This document shows, in pieces, positions 43,282 to 52,049 of a stretch of 64,000 bases of DNA (position 1 is the first letter of the stretch; each line of letters begins with the position of its first letter). Source of the stretch: Burkholderia sp. Ac-20365. Lineage in GTDB: Bacteria; Pseudomonadota; Gammaproteobacteria; Burkholderiales; Burkholderiaceae. The notes under the pieces were generated by a model. That model made no database searches and had not been told where the DNA came from. It worked only from the letters and a program-made list of their open reading frames with translations. The position numbers were made by a program, and so were the translations under genes. Location of the stretch: NCBI RefSeq assembly GCF_017104715.1, contig NZ_JAAGPI010000031.1:1-64000 (forward strand). Reading direction: 5' to 3'.

Positions 43282-44451
43282 ATGACCTCAATTCAACCGA
43301 TCGAGCCGTCCACGACGCTCATCCCCGAACGCAACCTGACGAAGACGCTGACGGTGGGCATCATCACCGCCGTGTTCGTGATCGCAGCGCCGTTTGTCAT
43401 CGGCACTGCCGGCGGCAATTACTGGGTCCGCGTGCTCGACTTCGCGATGCTGTACGTGATGCTCGCGCTGGGTCTTAACGTGGTGGTCGGCTTTGCCGGC
43501 CTGCTGGATTTGGGCTACATAGCGTTCTACGCGGTCGGCGCCTACACGGCGGCACTGCTGTCGTCGCCGCACCTGTCGTCGCAATTCGAATGGATCGCGC
43601 ATCTCGCGCCGGGCGGCCTGCATGTGCCGTTCCTGATCATCATCCCGTGCGCGATGGCGATTGCGGCGCTGTGCGGCGTGATTCTCGGTGCACCGACGCT
43701 GCGTCTGCGCGGCGACTACCTCGCGATCGTGACGTTGGGCTTTGGGGAAATCGTCCGGATTTTCCTGAACAACCTCGACCGTCCGGTGAACATCACGAAC
43801 GGCCCGAAGGGCATCACGGGTATCGATCCGATTCACGTCGGTGACTTCAGCCTCGCGCAGACGCACTCGTTTTTCGGTCTGTCGATTCCGTCGGTGTACT
43901 CGTACTACTACGTGTTCGTGCTGTGCGCGCTGTTCGTGATCTGGGTGTGTACGCGTCTGCAGCACTCGCGTATCGGCCGTGCATGGGCCGCGATCCGCGA
44001 AGACGAAATTGCTGCGAAGGCAATGGGCATCAACACGCGTGACGTGAAGCTGCTGGCGTTCGCGATGGGCGCGTCGTTCGGCGGCCTGTCGGGCGCGATG
44101 TTCGGCGCGTTCCAGGGCTTCGTGTCGCCGGAATCGTTCACGCTGCCGGAATCGATCGTCGTGCTGGCGTGCGTGGTGCTGGGCGGCATGGGTCACATCC
44201 CGGGCGTGATTCTCGGCGCGGTGCTGCTCGCCGTGCTGCCCGAATTCCTGCGTTCGACGATGGGTCCGCTGCAACACATGCTGTTCGGCCATGAAATCGT
44301 CGATACGGAAGTGATCCGTCAGCTCGTGTACGCACTCGCGATGGTGCTGATCATGCTTTACCGCTCGGAAGGCCTGTGGCCGTCGCCGAAGCACGAAGAC
44401 AAGATCGCGAAGATTGCGAAGCGCAACGGCAAGAAGCCGGTGCGTGCCTAA
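43282..44451 (+). CDS. livM: branched-chain amino acid ABC permease LivM
   Basis: This 389-residue permease has the LivM features: an N-terminal cytoplasmic stretch, helices with LNVVVGFAGLLDLGYIAFYAVGAY (VVGFAGLLDLGY visible), the TLRLRGDYLAIVTLGFGEI block and VVLGGMGHIPGVILGAVLL. The C terminus is basic (KRNGKKPVRA). It pairs with LivH and precedes livG by 21 bp. Confidence 0.95.
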   Translation: MTSIQPIEPSTTLIPERNLTKTLTVGIITAVFVIAAPFVIGTAGGNYWVRVLDFAMLYVMLALGLNVVVGFAGLLDLGYIAFYAVGAYTAALLSSPHLSSQFEWIAHLAPGGLHVPFLIIIPCAMAIAALCGVILGAPTLRLRGDYLAIVTLGFGEIVRIFLNNLDRPVNITNGPKGITGIDPIHVGDFSLAQTHSFFGLSIPSVYSYYYVFVLCALFVIWVCTRLQHSRIGRAWAAIREDEIAAKAMGINTRDVKLLAFAMGASFGGLSGAMFGAFQGFVSPESFTLPESIVVLACVVLGGMGHIPGVILGAVLLAVLPEFLRSTMGPLQHMLFGHEIVDTEVIRQLVYALAMVLIMLYRSEGLWPSPKHEDKIAKIAKRNGKKPVRA

Positions 44452-44472
44452 TCGGACAGGGGAGTATCAGAT

Positions 44473-45249
44473 ATGAGCGACAAGAAAATCCGTCTGTCCG
44501 TGAAGGGCGTGAACAAGCGCTTTGGTGGCTTGCAGGCGCTGTCGGACGTGGGCCTTCAGATCGAAGAGGGCACGATTTACGGTCTGATCGGCCCGAACGG
44601 CGCCGGCAAGACCACGTTCTTCAACGTGATCACGGGTCTGTACACGCCGGATTCGGGCGAGTTCAAGCTCGACGGCACGCCGTACACGCCGACGGCTGTG
44701 TATCAGGTGGCGAAGGCCGGTATCGCGCGTACGTTCCAGAACATTCGTCTGTTCGGCGGCATGACTGCGCTGGAAAACGTGATGGTCGGCCGTCACGTGC
44801 GGACCAAGCATGGTCTGCTGGGCGCAGTGTTCCAGACGCCGGCTGAGCGTCAGGAAGAGCGCGAGATCAAGGAACGCGCGCTGGAACTGCTCGAATACGT
44901 CGGCGTGCTGCAGTACGCCGACTACACGTCGCGCAACCTGTCGTATGGTCACCAGCGCCGTCTGGAGATTGCACGTGCACTGGCGACCGATCCGAAGCTG
45001 CTCGCACTCGACGAACCGGCTGCCGGCATGAACGCAACCGAGAAGGTCGAACTGACGAAGCTGCTCGACAAGATCCGCGCGGACGGCAAGACGATCCTGC
45101 TGATCGAGCACGACGTGAAACTGGTGATGGGCCTGTGCAATCGCATGACAGTGCTCGACTATGGCAAGGTGATCGCTGAAGGTCTGCCGCATGACGTGCA
45201 GAAGGACCCGAAGGTGATCGAGGCTTATCTGGGTGCGGGGGTCCACTGA
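44473..45249 (+). CDS. livG: branched-chain amino acid ABC ATPase LivG
   Basis: This 258-residue ATPase has Walker A GPNGAGKTT near residue 44, the Q-loop FQNIRLF, the signature LSYGHQRRLEIARAL, Walker B LLALDEPAAGMN and the switch His in IEHDVKLVMGL. The LSYGHQRR signature is characteristic of LivG. The livF ATG overlaps its stop by one base (TGATG). Confidence 0.96.
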   Translation: MSDKKIRLSVKGVNKRFGGLQALSDVGLQIEEGTIYGLIGPNGAGKTTFFNVITGLYTPDSGEFKLDGTPYTPTAVYQVAKAGIARTFQNIRLFGGMTALENVMVGRHVRTKHGLLGAVFQTPAERQEEREIKERALELLEYVGVLQYADYTSRNLSYGHQRRLEIARALATDPKLLALDEPAAGMNATEKVELTKLLDKIRADGKTILLIEHDVKLVMGLCNRMTVLDYGKVIAEGLPHDVQKDPKVIEAYLGAGVH

Positions 45250-45965
45250 TGGCTACGGCAATGTTGAAAATCAAGGGCCTTCAGGTCAACTACGGCGGCA
45301 TTCAGGCCGTCAAGGGTGTTGACCTCGAGATCGCGCAGGGCGAACTGGTCACGCTGATCGGCGCCAATGGCGCGGGCAAGACGACCACGATGAAGGCGAT
45401 CACGGGCCTCAAGCCGTACTCGGCTGGCGATATCGAGTACATGGGGCAGTCGATCAAGGGCGTGCCGCCGCATGAGTTGCTCAAGCGCGGTCTGGCGATG
45501 GTGCCGGAAGGTCGCGGGATCTTTGCTCGCATGTCGATTGTCGAGAACATGCAGATGGGTGCTTATCTGCGTAGCGATACGGAAGGCATCAAGAAGGACG
45601 TCGATCGCATGTTCGGCTTCTTCCCGCGTCTGAAGGAACGTGCTACGCAGTTGGCCGGTACGCTCTCCGGCGGTGAACAGCAGATGCTCGCGATGGCGCG
45701 CGCTGTTATCTCGAAGCCGAAGCTGTTGCTGCTCGATGAGCCGTCGATGGGTCTGTCGCCGATCATGGTCGAGAAGATCTTCGAAGTGGTGCGCGAGATT
45801 TCCAAGGAAGGCATTACTGTGATGCTGGTTGAGCAGAATGCTCGACTTGCCTTGCAGGCGGCTGATCGTGGCTATGTGATGGATTCGGGTACTGTCACTA
45901 TGTCTGGCGACGCCAAGCAGATGCTTGATGATCCTAAGGTGCGGGCAGCGTATCTGGGCGAGTGA
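45249..45965 (+). CDS. livF: branched-chain amino acid ABC ATPase LivF
   Basis: This 238-residue ATPase has Walker A GANGAGKTT, the family pattern MVPEGRGIFARMSIVENMQMGAY (PEGRGIF visible), signature LSGGEQQMLAMARA and Walker B LLLLDEPSMGLSP. It pairs with LivG as the second nucleotide-binding subunit. It is the last liv gene and is followed by a terminator and then by repeat element copy 2. Confidence 0.96.
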   Translation: MATAMLKIKGLQVNYGGIQAVKGVDLEIAQGELVTLIGANGAGKTTTMKAITGLKPYSAGDIEYMGQSIKGVPPHELLKRGLAMVPEGRGIFARMSIVENMQMGAYLRSDTEGIKKDVDRMFGFFPRLKERATQLAGTLSGGEQQMLAMARAVISKPKLLLLDEPSMGLSPIMVEKIFEVVREISKEGITVMLVEQNARLALQAADRGYVMDSGTVTMSGDAKQMLDDPKVRAAYLGE

Positions 45966-46020
45966 TACTCGCGGTTCGGTTTTTTTGTTTTTTTGTTGTT
46001 TCGTTGTTTGTTTTGACTGG

Positions 46021-46055
46021 AAAGGCTGCACGTTTAGGCGTGCGGCCTTTTTTGT
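46021..46055 (+). terminator. Rho-independent terminator of the liv operon
   Basis: AAAGGCTGCACG and CGTGCGGCCTTT pair (one G-U pair) around TTTAGG, followed by T3 and then GTT. It lies 55 bp past livF. Confidence 0.85.
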
Positions 46056-46106
46056 TGCTGGTTTTGGTTTGGTGTCTGCGACGCTGGGTCGGTTTGCTTT
46101 TGTTGT

Positions 46107-46758
46107 CGCTGGCATCCGCGGTTTGTTATTGGTTCTTCAAGCGTTGCCCCTGTGCGGGGCGGCACTTACTTTCTTTGCCGCCGCAAAGAAAGTAAGCAAA
46201 GAAAGCGGGCTAACACCGCTAATTCTTGACCACCGCCTGAGGGCCCCAACAGTTCCTCCGCTTCAAACGGCGTTCTGCCCTTCACTGCCCGTTGCCAGCG
46301 CTTCGGCTAAGCGCCTCACCCACTTCAAGCACCCGTACAACTGCCAGCGGCCGCGAACGGTCACGGCCGCCCAGGTGGCAAACTGTGTGTAGGTCGTAGT
46401 ACTTCGCACGTCAGCGTTCCTACGACACCGATCGTGTTTTCAGGCCGGAGTGGTGCGTGTATGGCGCGAAAGCCGACACACAGTTTGCCGCTATGGAACA
46501 TGGGCGATGCGATCGCGCATGTGGCGACGCGGGAGTGTGAAGCAGGTGAGGCGCTCAATAAGAGCGTTGGCAGCGGGCATCGAGAAGGGAGATGTCGCGG
46601 ACAGGACGGGGCCGTTGGGGGCCCGTGGGCAGGAAGAAAAGTTGGCGGTGTGAGCGGCTTTCTTTTGCCTACTTTTCTTTGCCGCGGCAAAGAAAAGTAG
46701 GTGCCGCCCCGCACAGGGGCAACACTAGCAGACCAGAGGCAAATCGCGGATGCCAGCG
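46107..46758. repeat. giant imperfect-palindrome repeat element, copy 2
   Basis: The outer ends are CGCTGGCATCCGCG (46107-46120) and its exact reverse complement (46745-46758), so the 652-bp element is centred near 46432. It has the same nested blocks, in the same order and orientation, as copy 1: the GCCCCTGTGCGGGGC end, the CTTACTTTCTTTGC hairpin on the left, the AACTGTGTGTAGG block, a central GTCGTAG/CTACGAC hairpin, and the CTACTTTTCTTTGCCGCGG hairpin on the right. Inner arm segments near 46560-46640 are more diverged than in copy 1. It lies between livF and a convergent GNAT gene. No coding signal is seen. Confidence 0.85.
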
Positions 46759-46785
46759 AAAACCAAACGCAAGCACCCAGCTACG

Positions 46786-47235
46786 CTACAGCCCCAACCG
46801 CTTCCCAAGACTAACAACCTCATCAACCCGATACCCGAGGGACTCATAAAAACCCCTCACATCAGCCTTGGCACTCAGCACCTGCAAATTAACCTTAGGG
46901 CACCCCCGCGCGGTGAGCGCCCCTTCAGCATGTTGCATCAACCGCGTACCGATCCCGAGCCGCCGTTCCCGCGAGCAAACCGCGAGCGAATACACCCATC
47001 CCCGATGCCCGTCATACCCAGCCATCACGGTGCCGACAATACAACCATCCTTGACGGCAACGAAAAACAACTCAGGCTGAGTAGCAAGCTTATTGGCAAT
47101 GGACAGATGCGGATTACGCTGCGGCCTTGAAGCGTCCCGATACTCAGGAAACGCCTCGAGCCACAACGCAATCACCTCATCCGTATCGCCCGCGGCGAAC
47201 ACGCGGATCGACAGAGACGAAGAAGCCTCAATCAC
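46786..47235 (-). CDS. GNAT-family N-acetyltransferase, YpeA-like
   Basis: This 149-residue single-domain GNAT protein has acetyl-CoA-binding motif A (VYSLAVCSRERRLGIGTRLMQHAE, with the R-x-x-G-x-G loop as RRLGIG) and the C-terminal NLQVLSAKADVRGFYESLGY motif. It resembles E. coli YpeA. Its ATG overlaps the stop of the argD-like gene by 4 bp, so the two are made together. The acceptor is unknown; an amino-group substrate linked to the neighbour is plausible. Confidence 0.9.
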   Translation of the reverse strand: MIEASSSLSIRVFAAGDTDEVIALWLEAFPEYRDASRPQRNPHLSIANKLATQPELFFVAVKDGCIVGTVMAGYDGHRGWVYSLAVCSRERRLGIGTRLMQHAEGALTARGCPKVNLQVLSAKADVRGFYESLGYRVDEVVSLGKRLGL

Positions 47236-48416
47236 AGCGAATCCAGAATCGACCGCAGCATTGCCATCATCTGATCGATCTCCTCAGTGGTGACGTTCAG
47301 CGCAGGCATGAAGCGCAGCAGATTCGGACGCGCAGCATTGAGCAGCAGACCGTCAGGTCCCATCAGGCGAGCCTTCTCGACGATCTGATTGCCGATATCC
47401 TTGCCCAGCAGCAGCGCACGCAGTAGACCCTCACCACGCTCGCCGAGGAACCCGCGCTCTTCTGACAGTTCGAGCAGCTTCGCGCGCAGATACTCGCCGC
47501 GCGCCTTCACGCCATCGAGAAAGCCCGGCGCCGTCAGTTGCGAAATCACCGAATAGCCAGCAGCCGTCATCAACGGATTGCCGTTGTACGTGCCGCCCTG
47601 ATCGCCCGCTTCGAACACTTCGACGTGCTTCTTGCACAGCAACGCGCCCAACGGCACGCCACTGCCGATACCCTTCGCCAGCGTCATCACGTCCGGCTCG
47701 ATACCCGACAGCTCATATGCGAACAACGTACCCGCACGGCCGCAGCCGCTCTGCACTTCATCGACGATCAACAGCAAGCCGTGCTTCGTCGTCAGCTCGC
47801 GCAGTTGCTGCATGAATTCACGCGATGCCGGAATCACGCCGCCTTCGCCCTGGATCGGCTCGAGCATCACGGCGATGGTTTTGTCGGTGATCAGCTTCTC
47901 GACGGATGCGATGTCGTTAAGTTCGGCCTTCGGGAAGCCTGGCACCTGCGGTGCATAAATCGTGTCCCAGCCCGGCTTGCCGCTTGCCGACATCGTCGCG
48001 AGCGTGCGGCCGTGGAAGCTGTGATCGAACGTGATGATCTCGTACGCGCCGTTCTTGAACTTCTTGCCGTACTTGCGCGCGAGCTTGATCGCGCCTTCGT
48101 TCGCTTCCGCGCCGCTGTTCGTGAAGAACACCTTGTCGAAGCAGCTGTGTTGCGTGAGCAGGGCGGCGAGCTTCGCCATCGGCTCGTTGTAAAACGCCGG
48201 CGACGGGTTGATCAGCGTCTTCGCCTGTTGCGTCAGCGCTTCGACCACACCGTCGTTGCAATGGCCGAGGCTGTTGACGGCCCAGCCCTGAATGAAATCC
48301 AGATATCGCTTGCCGGTGTTGTCATAGAGCCACGAGCCCTTGCCGTGCGTGAAAACGATTTCGGGCCGGTTCGTGATGTACATCAGCGAATCGATCGGAT
48401 ACTCATTGAAGTTCAT
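47232..48416 (-). CDS. argD: acetylornithine-type PLP aminotransferase, ArgD-like
   Basis: This 394-residue class III aminotransferase has SGAEANEGAIKLARKYG, the GRTLATMSASGKPGW region, EPIQGEGGVIPAS, the Asp of LLLIVDEVQSGCGRAG and the PLP lysine in TLAKGIGSGVPLGA. It best fits acetylornithine transaminase (arginine synthesis) or a close omega-aminotransferase. The ATG at 48416 follows a GGAG site and starts the conserved N terminus (MNFNEYPID). It overlaps the GNAT gene. The exact amino donor is inferred. Confidence 0.88.
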   Translation of the reverse strand: MNFNEYPIDSLMYITNRPEIVFTHGKGSWLYDNTGKRYLDFIQGWAVNSLGHCNDGVVEALTQQAKTLINPSPAFYNEPMAKLAALLTQHSCFDKVFFTNSGAEANEGAIKLARKYGKKFKNGAYEIITFDHSFHGRTLATMSASGKPGWDTIYAPQVPGFPKAELNDIASVEKLITDKTIAVMLEPIQGEGGVIPASREFMQQLRELTTKHGLLLIVDEVQSGCGRAGTLFAYELSGIEPDVMTLAKGIGSGVPLGALLCKKHVEVFEAGDQGGTYNGNPLMTAAGYSVISQLTAPGFLDGVKARGEYLRAKLLELSEERGFLGERGEGLLRALLLGKDIGNQIVEKARLMGPDGLLLNAARPNLLRFMPALNVTTEEIDQMMAMLRSILDSL

Positions 48417-48500
48417 GGCTACAGGCTCCAGGCAAACAGGGATGAAAAACCGCCTCGGACAGAATGGCCCAGCAACGGAAAGAAAAAAGGACTGCGCAAA

Positions 48501-48529
48501 TACAAAAAGCCACGGCATGCCGTGGCTTT
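48501..48529 (-). terminator. Rho-independent terminator of the 2Fe-2S reductase gene
   Basis: AAAGCCACGG and CCGTGGCTTT pair around CATG as a perfect palindrome, and the minus strand continues TTGTATTTG. It lies within the 326-bp gap between the reductase stop (48743) and the aminotransferase start (48416); I see no other feature in that gap. Confidence 0.8.
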
Positions 48530-48742
48530 CATGATTCGAACTGCAAGCGCGTTGTTCGCGCGAATCCGTGACGAAGCCAGCGGCGCCCCTAAGGGAGCAG
48601 CGAGCGGCGACGTCGAAGTTCGGACAGGATGCGGTTCATGCGCGAAAGAATACGACAATGCCGGCGCCCGTGTAAACCTGCAATTTGCATGTTTTCACGC
48701 AGTGCCGGCCGGTGTTGCTTACGAAGCGTGACTGCGCAACGA

Positions 48743-49774
48743 TCAGACGGGGTTCGCGAGATCGGCCGCGCTCGTGAACGAATCCGCATAGAACTCGTCT
48801 TCCGGCAGGCGATGATGCTGCGTGAAATCGCGTTGCGCCGACTCGACCATCACGGGCGCACCGCACGCGTACACCTGATACGCCGACAAGTCTGGCAGAT
48901 CTTCGATGACGGCCCGATGAACGAAGCCGACACGACCCGTCCACGCGTCGTCCGCGTCCGGTTCCGACAGCACCGGCACGAACTTGAAGTTCGGAATCTC
49001 GCGCGCCCATTGCTCGGCGAGTTCCATCATGTACAGATCTTTCTTGCGACGCGCGCCCCAGTAGAGCGTCATCGGGCGCGTGATGTTCTTGAACACCGCG
49101 TGCTCGACGATCGCCTTCAGCGGCGCGAAGCCCGTGCCCGATGCGAGCAGCACGATCGGCTTGTCCGATTCTTCGCGCAGGAAGAACGTGCCGAGCGGCG
49201 CTTCGAAGCGCAGGATGTCGCGCTCTTTCATCGTGTTGAAGACGTGATCCGTGAACGCGCCACCCGGCATATGACGGATATGCAGCTCGACCGGGCCTTC
49301 TGCGCTCGGCGCGCTCGCCATCGAATAGCTGCGGCGCTTGCCGTCCTTCAGGATGAACTCTAGGTACTGGCCGGCCATGTACTGCAGGCGCTCGTTCGCG
49401 GGCAACTGCAGCTTGAGCACGACGACGTCGTCGGCCTTGCGCTCGATCGCGTTCACGCGGCATGGCAGCTTCTTGATCTGCACGTCGCCGATGCCCGTCA
49501 CTTCGCGGATATCGACTTCGAGATCGGTGCAAGCCGTCGCGCAGCACAGGAGAGCCATGCCGCGCGTCTTTTCGTCGTTCGACAGCGCCGACGACGAATG
49601 CGCGCGCTGCTCGACTTCACCCGCGACGACCGTGCCCTTGCACGAACCGCATGCGCCGTTCTTGCAGCCGTACGGCAGGCCGATGCCCTGGCGAAGGGCG
49701 GCTGTCAGCACGGGTTCGTCGGGTTCTACCTGAAACTGCCGGCCGCTTTGCCGGAGCGTTACGTTGAATGCCAT
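48743..49774 (-). CDS. 2Fe-2S flavin reductase, CDP-6-deoxyglucoseen-reductase-like
   Basis: This 343-residue electron-transfer protein has an N-terminal plant-type ferredoxin domain (cluster motif YGCKNGACGSCKG and a distal Cys in LLCCATA), an FAD domain (RSYSMASAP for flavin binding) and an NAD(P)H domain (VLLASGTGFAPLKAIVEH). This layout is shared by CDP-6-deoxy-delta-3,4-glucoseen reductase, and by methane, phenol and toluate reductase subunits. No partner oxygenase or dideoxysugar gene lies nearby, so its physiological acceptor is unknown. Confidence 0.88.
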   Translation of the reverse strand: MAFNVTLRQSGRQFQVEPDEPVLTAALRQGIGLPYGCKNGACGSCKGTVVAGEVEQRAHSSSALSNDEKTRGMALLCCATACTDLEVDIREVTGIGDVQIKKLPCRVNAIERKADDVVVLKLQLPANERLQYMAGQYLEFILKDGKRRSYSMASAPSAEGPVELHIRHMPGGAFTDHVFNTMKERDILRFEAPLGTFFLREESDKPIVLLASGTGFAPLKAIVEHAVFKNITRPMTLYWGARRKKDLYMMELAEQWAREIPNFKFVPVLSEPDADDAWTGRVGFVHRAVIEDLPDLSAYQVYACGAPVMVESAQRDFTQHHRLPEDEFYADSFTSAADLANPV

Positions 49775-49848
49775 ATGTCGTTCAATCTTCGAATGCAGGG
49801 AATCAGTAACCAATGCGTGTCGTGGATCGCAGATACAATGCGTCCACG

Positions 49849-50880
49849 ATGAAAGCGACACGAAAATTGCGCAGGCCGCGCGTGCTGATCGTCGGTTGCG
49901 GCGATGTCGGCATGCGCTGCGTACGGCAACTGCAAGGACGCGCGCGTCTCTATGCGCTCACGAGCCACGCGGAGCGCCGCGACGAACTGCGCGCGGCGGG
50001 CGTCACGCCGATCGTCGGCGATCTGGACGTGCGCGCGAGCCTCTCGCGTCTTGCCCGTCTCGCGCCAACCGTGCTGCATCTCGCGCCGCCGCAAAAAGCC
50101 GGCGACATCGACACCCGCACGCGGGCGTTGCTGGCCACGCTGGCTGCGCCGCGTAAGCGTCGCGCCCGCCATGTGGCGACCGCGCGTTTGCGGCGCGCGC
50201 AGCACGGTCTTCGTGCACGCAAAACATCCAGTATTGTACCCGACGGGGGGTATCCGGCTCCGCGGGCCGGGTATCGGCCGAACTGGCGTTTGCGGCTCGT
50301 CTATGCGAGTACGACGGGCGTCTACGGCGACTGCGGCGGCGCGTGGCTCGACGAAACGCGTCCCGTCGCGCCGGCCAACGAACGCGCGAAACGCCGTGTA
50401 TCGGCGGAAACGCAATTGCGGCGCGCGGCCGCGCGGCATGCGATCACGGCGAGCATCGCGCGCATTCCGGGCATTTATGCGGGCAACCGGCTGCCGCTCG
50501 CGCGGCTGGAAAAGCGCACGCCCGCGCTCGTCGATGCCGACGACGTCTACACGAATCACATCCACGCCGACGATCTCGCCGCGATCCTGCTGCGCATGAC
50601 GACGCACGGCCGCCCGTCGCGCGTGATCCACGCGTCCGACGATACAACGCTGAAAATGGGCGAGTACTTCGACGAGGTTGCGGACGCATTCGGCATCGAG
50701 CGCGCGCCACGCGTCACGCGCGCCGAAGCGGAGCAGCAGTTGGGCGAGATGATGCTGTCGTTCATGCGCGAATCGCGGCGGCTCGTGAATACGCGTCTGA
50801 AGCGCGAGTTGCGCTTCAGGCTGCGCTATCCGAGCGTCGCCGATTTTCTGCGCACAGTGAGTTCAGATAAGAGCAGGTAG
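49849..50880 (+). CDS. NAD(P)-binding epimerase/SDR-like protein
   Basis: This 343-residue protein has a Rossmann start (VLIVGCGDVGMRCVRQL) and an extended-SDR active-site region (LVYASTTGVYGDCGGAWLDETRP, with STTGVYG visible), resembling YeeZ-like oxidoreductases. Residues of about 110-150 form an unusual Arg-rich insertion between the two. It lacks a typical Tyr-x-x-x-Lys in clear register. The ATG at 49849 gives the family start. It diverges from the reductase gene with 74 bp between. Function is unknown. Confidence 0.75.
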   Translation: MKATRKLRRPRVLIVGCGDVGMRCVRQLQGRARLYALTSHAERRDELRAAGVTPIVGDLDVRASLSRLARLAPTVLHLAPPQKAGDIDTRTRALLATLAAPRKRRARHVATARLRRAQHGLRARKTSSIVPDGGYPAPRAGYRPNWRLRLVYASTTGVYGDCGGAWLDETRPVAPANERAKRRVSAETQLRRAAARHAITASIARIPGIYAGNRLPLARLEKRTPALVDADDVYTNHIHADDLAAILLRMTTHGRPSRVIHASDDTTLKMGEYFDEVADAFGIERAPRVTRAEAEQQLGEMMLSFMRESRRLVNTRLKRELRFRLRYPSVADFLRTVSSDKSR

Positions 50881-51051
50881 CGCTTCCAGCAACAGGAAGC
50901 AGCAGAACGCGCCGATCAGCGCGGCGATCAGGTTCGGCTCGTACCGGTGCCGAAGATGCATGATCGCCAGTACGCCGCCAATCAGCAGCATCGCGAGTCC
51001 GATGAACGCGACCATTCCGTATGAAACCGCCAGGTTGCCGTAGATGACCAT
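50863..51051 (-). CDS. small two-helix membrane protein
   Basis: This 62-residue protein has two predicted membrane helices (GMVAFIGLAMLLIGGVLAIMH and NLIAALIGAFCCFLLLEAL; neighbouring charges RHRYEP form the loop). A strong GGAGG precedes the ATG at 51051. Its 3' end overlaps the convergent SDR-like gene by 18 bp. It is recognised only as a small conserved-looking membrane protein; no function can be given. Confidence 0.7.
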   Translation of the reverse strand: MVIYGNLAVSYGMVAFIGLAMLLIGGVLAIMHLRHRYEPNLIAALIGAFCCFLLLEALPALI

Positions 51052-51216
51052 GGCGCCTCCTTGCCTGCTTTGTAATCTTTGTTGATCCGAGTATAGGACG
51101 GGCGTTCGGAGCAAGCATGCTGCATCGCAGCGTTCTGCAAGGTTTTTGTAGCGCTTTTGTTCGGAATCCAACGTAGTTTCAGTGACTTGAAACGGCGTGC
51201 ACGCGGCCTTAGTCGT

Positions 51217-51921
51217 TTACCCGCTCCGTAATGCACCGAGGTCGGCGGCATCGAGCCATTGCCATGCGCCTTCGGCGAGTGTTGCTGGTAGCGCCAGCCC
51301 GCCGACCCGCTCGCGATGCAGCGCTTCAACGCGATTGCCGGACGCTGCGACCATCCGCTTCACCTGATGGTATTTGCCTTCCAGCACGGTCAGTTCCAGC
51401 TGATGCTCGCTGCGCGCATGCGCCGCGACCGCTGCGATGGGTTTCGCTTCGCCGTGCAGCAGTACGCCGTCGCGCAACGCGGCGAGTTGTGTGTCGTCAA
51501 GCGGGTGGCGCGTGGTCGCGAGATAGACCTTCGGCACCTTGCGCTTGGGCGACGTGTACGCGTGGACGAACTGGCCGTCGTCGGAGAGGAGCAGCAGGCC
51601 CGTCGTGTCCTGATCGAGGCGGCCGACGCACTGCACGTTGCGTGTTGCGAACTGCGCGGGCAGCAGATTGAACACGCTCAGATGATGCTGCGGATCGCGC
51701 GAACATTCATAGCCCGCGGGCTTGTTGAGCAGGATGTACGCGCGTTCGTGATAAGGCCACGCGGTGCCGTCGACTTCGAACACAAGCGCGTTCGTATCGA
51801 CATCGGCATCAGGATCGGTGACTGGCGCACTGCCGATCGACACGCGGCGGTCCGCGATCATCGCGCGGCACTGGCGGCGCGAACCGAAGCCTTGAGAAAA
51901 GAGAACGCTTTCGAGATTCAT
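51217..51921 (-). CDS. rsuA: 16S rRNA pseudouridine synthase, RsuA
   Basis: This 234-residue protein has an N-terminal S4 RNA-binding domain (GFGSRRQCRAMIADRRVSI) and a catalytic domain with GRLDQDTTGLLLLSDDG and the C-terminal EGKYHQVKRMVAASGNRVEALHR motif (GKYHQVKRM visible). It matches RsuA, which modifies U516 of 16S rRNA in E. coli. It is transcribed alone, downstream of the proXWV operon. Confidence 0.92.
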   Translation of the reverse strand: MNLESVLFSQGFGSRRQCRAMIADRRVSIGSAPVTDPDADVDTNALVFEVDGTAWPYHERAYILLNKPAGYECSRDPQHHLSVFNLLPAQFATRNVQCVGRLDQDTTGLLLLSDDGQFVHAYTSPKRKVPKVYLATTRHPLDDTQLAALRDGVLLHGEAKPIAAVAAHARSEHQLELTVLEGKYHQVKRMVAASGNRVEALHRERVGGLALPATLAEGAWQWLDAADLGALRSG

Positions 51922-51966
51922 GGGAGCGGGCAGAAAGGCAAACGCACACAGCGTTGCATCAAAACG

Positions 51967-51999
51967 TCGACGGCGTCCTTCGTGATGAAGGACACCGTC
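51967..51999 (-). terminator. probable terminator of proXWV
   Basis: GACGGCGTCCTTC and GAAGGACACCGTC form a 13-bp stem with one G-U pair and a 5-nt loop. The minus strand continues to GACGTTTTG, a short T run. It lies 50 bp after the proV stop. Confidence 0.55.
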
Positions 52000-52049
52000 A
52001 TCGCCTGCATTTTACCCGCCGTCTTGCGATGCTCCGCTCACCTCGGCGT

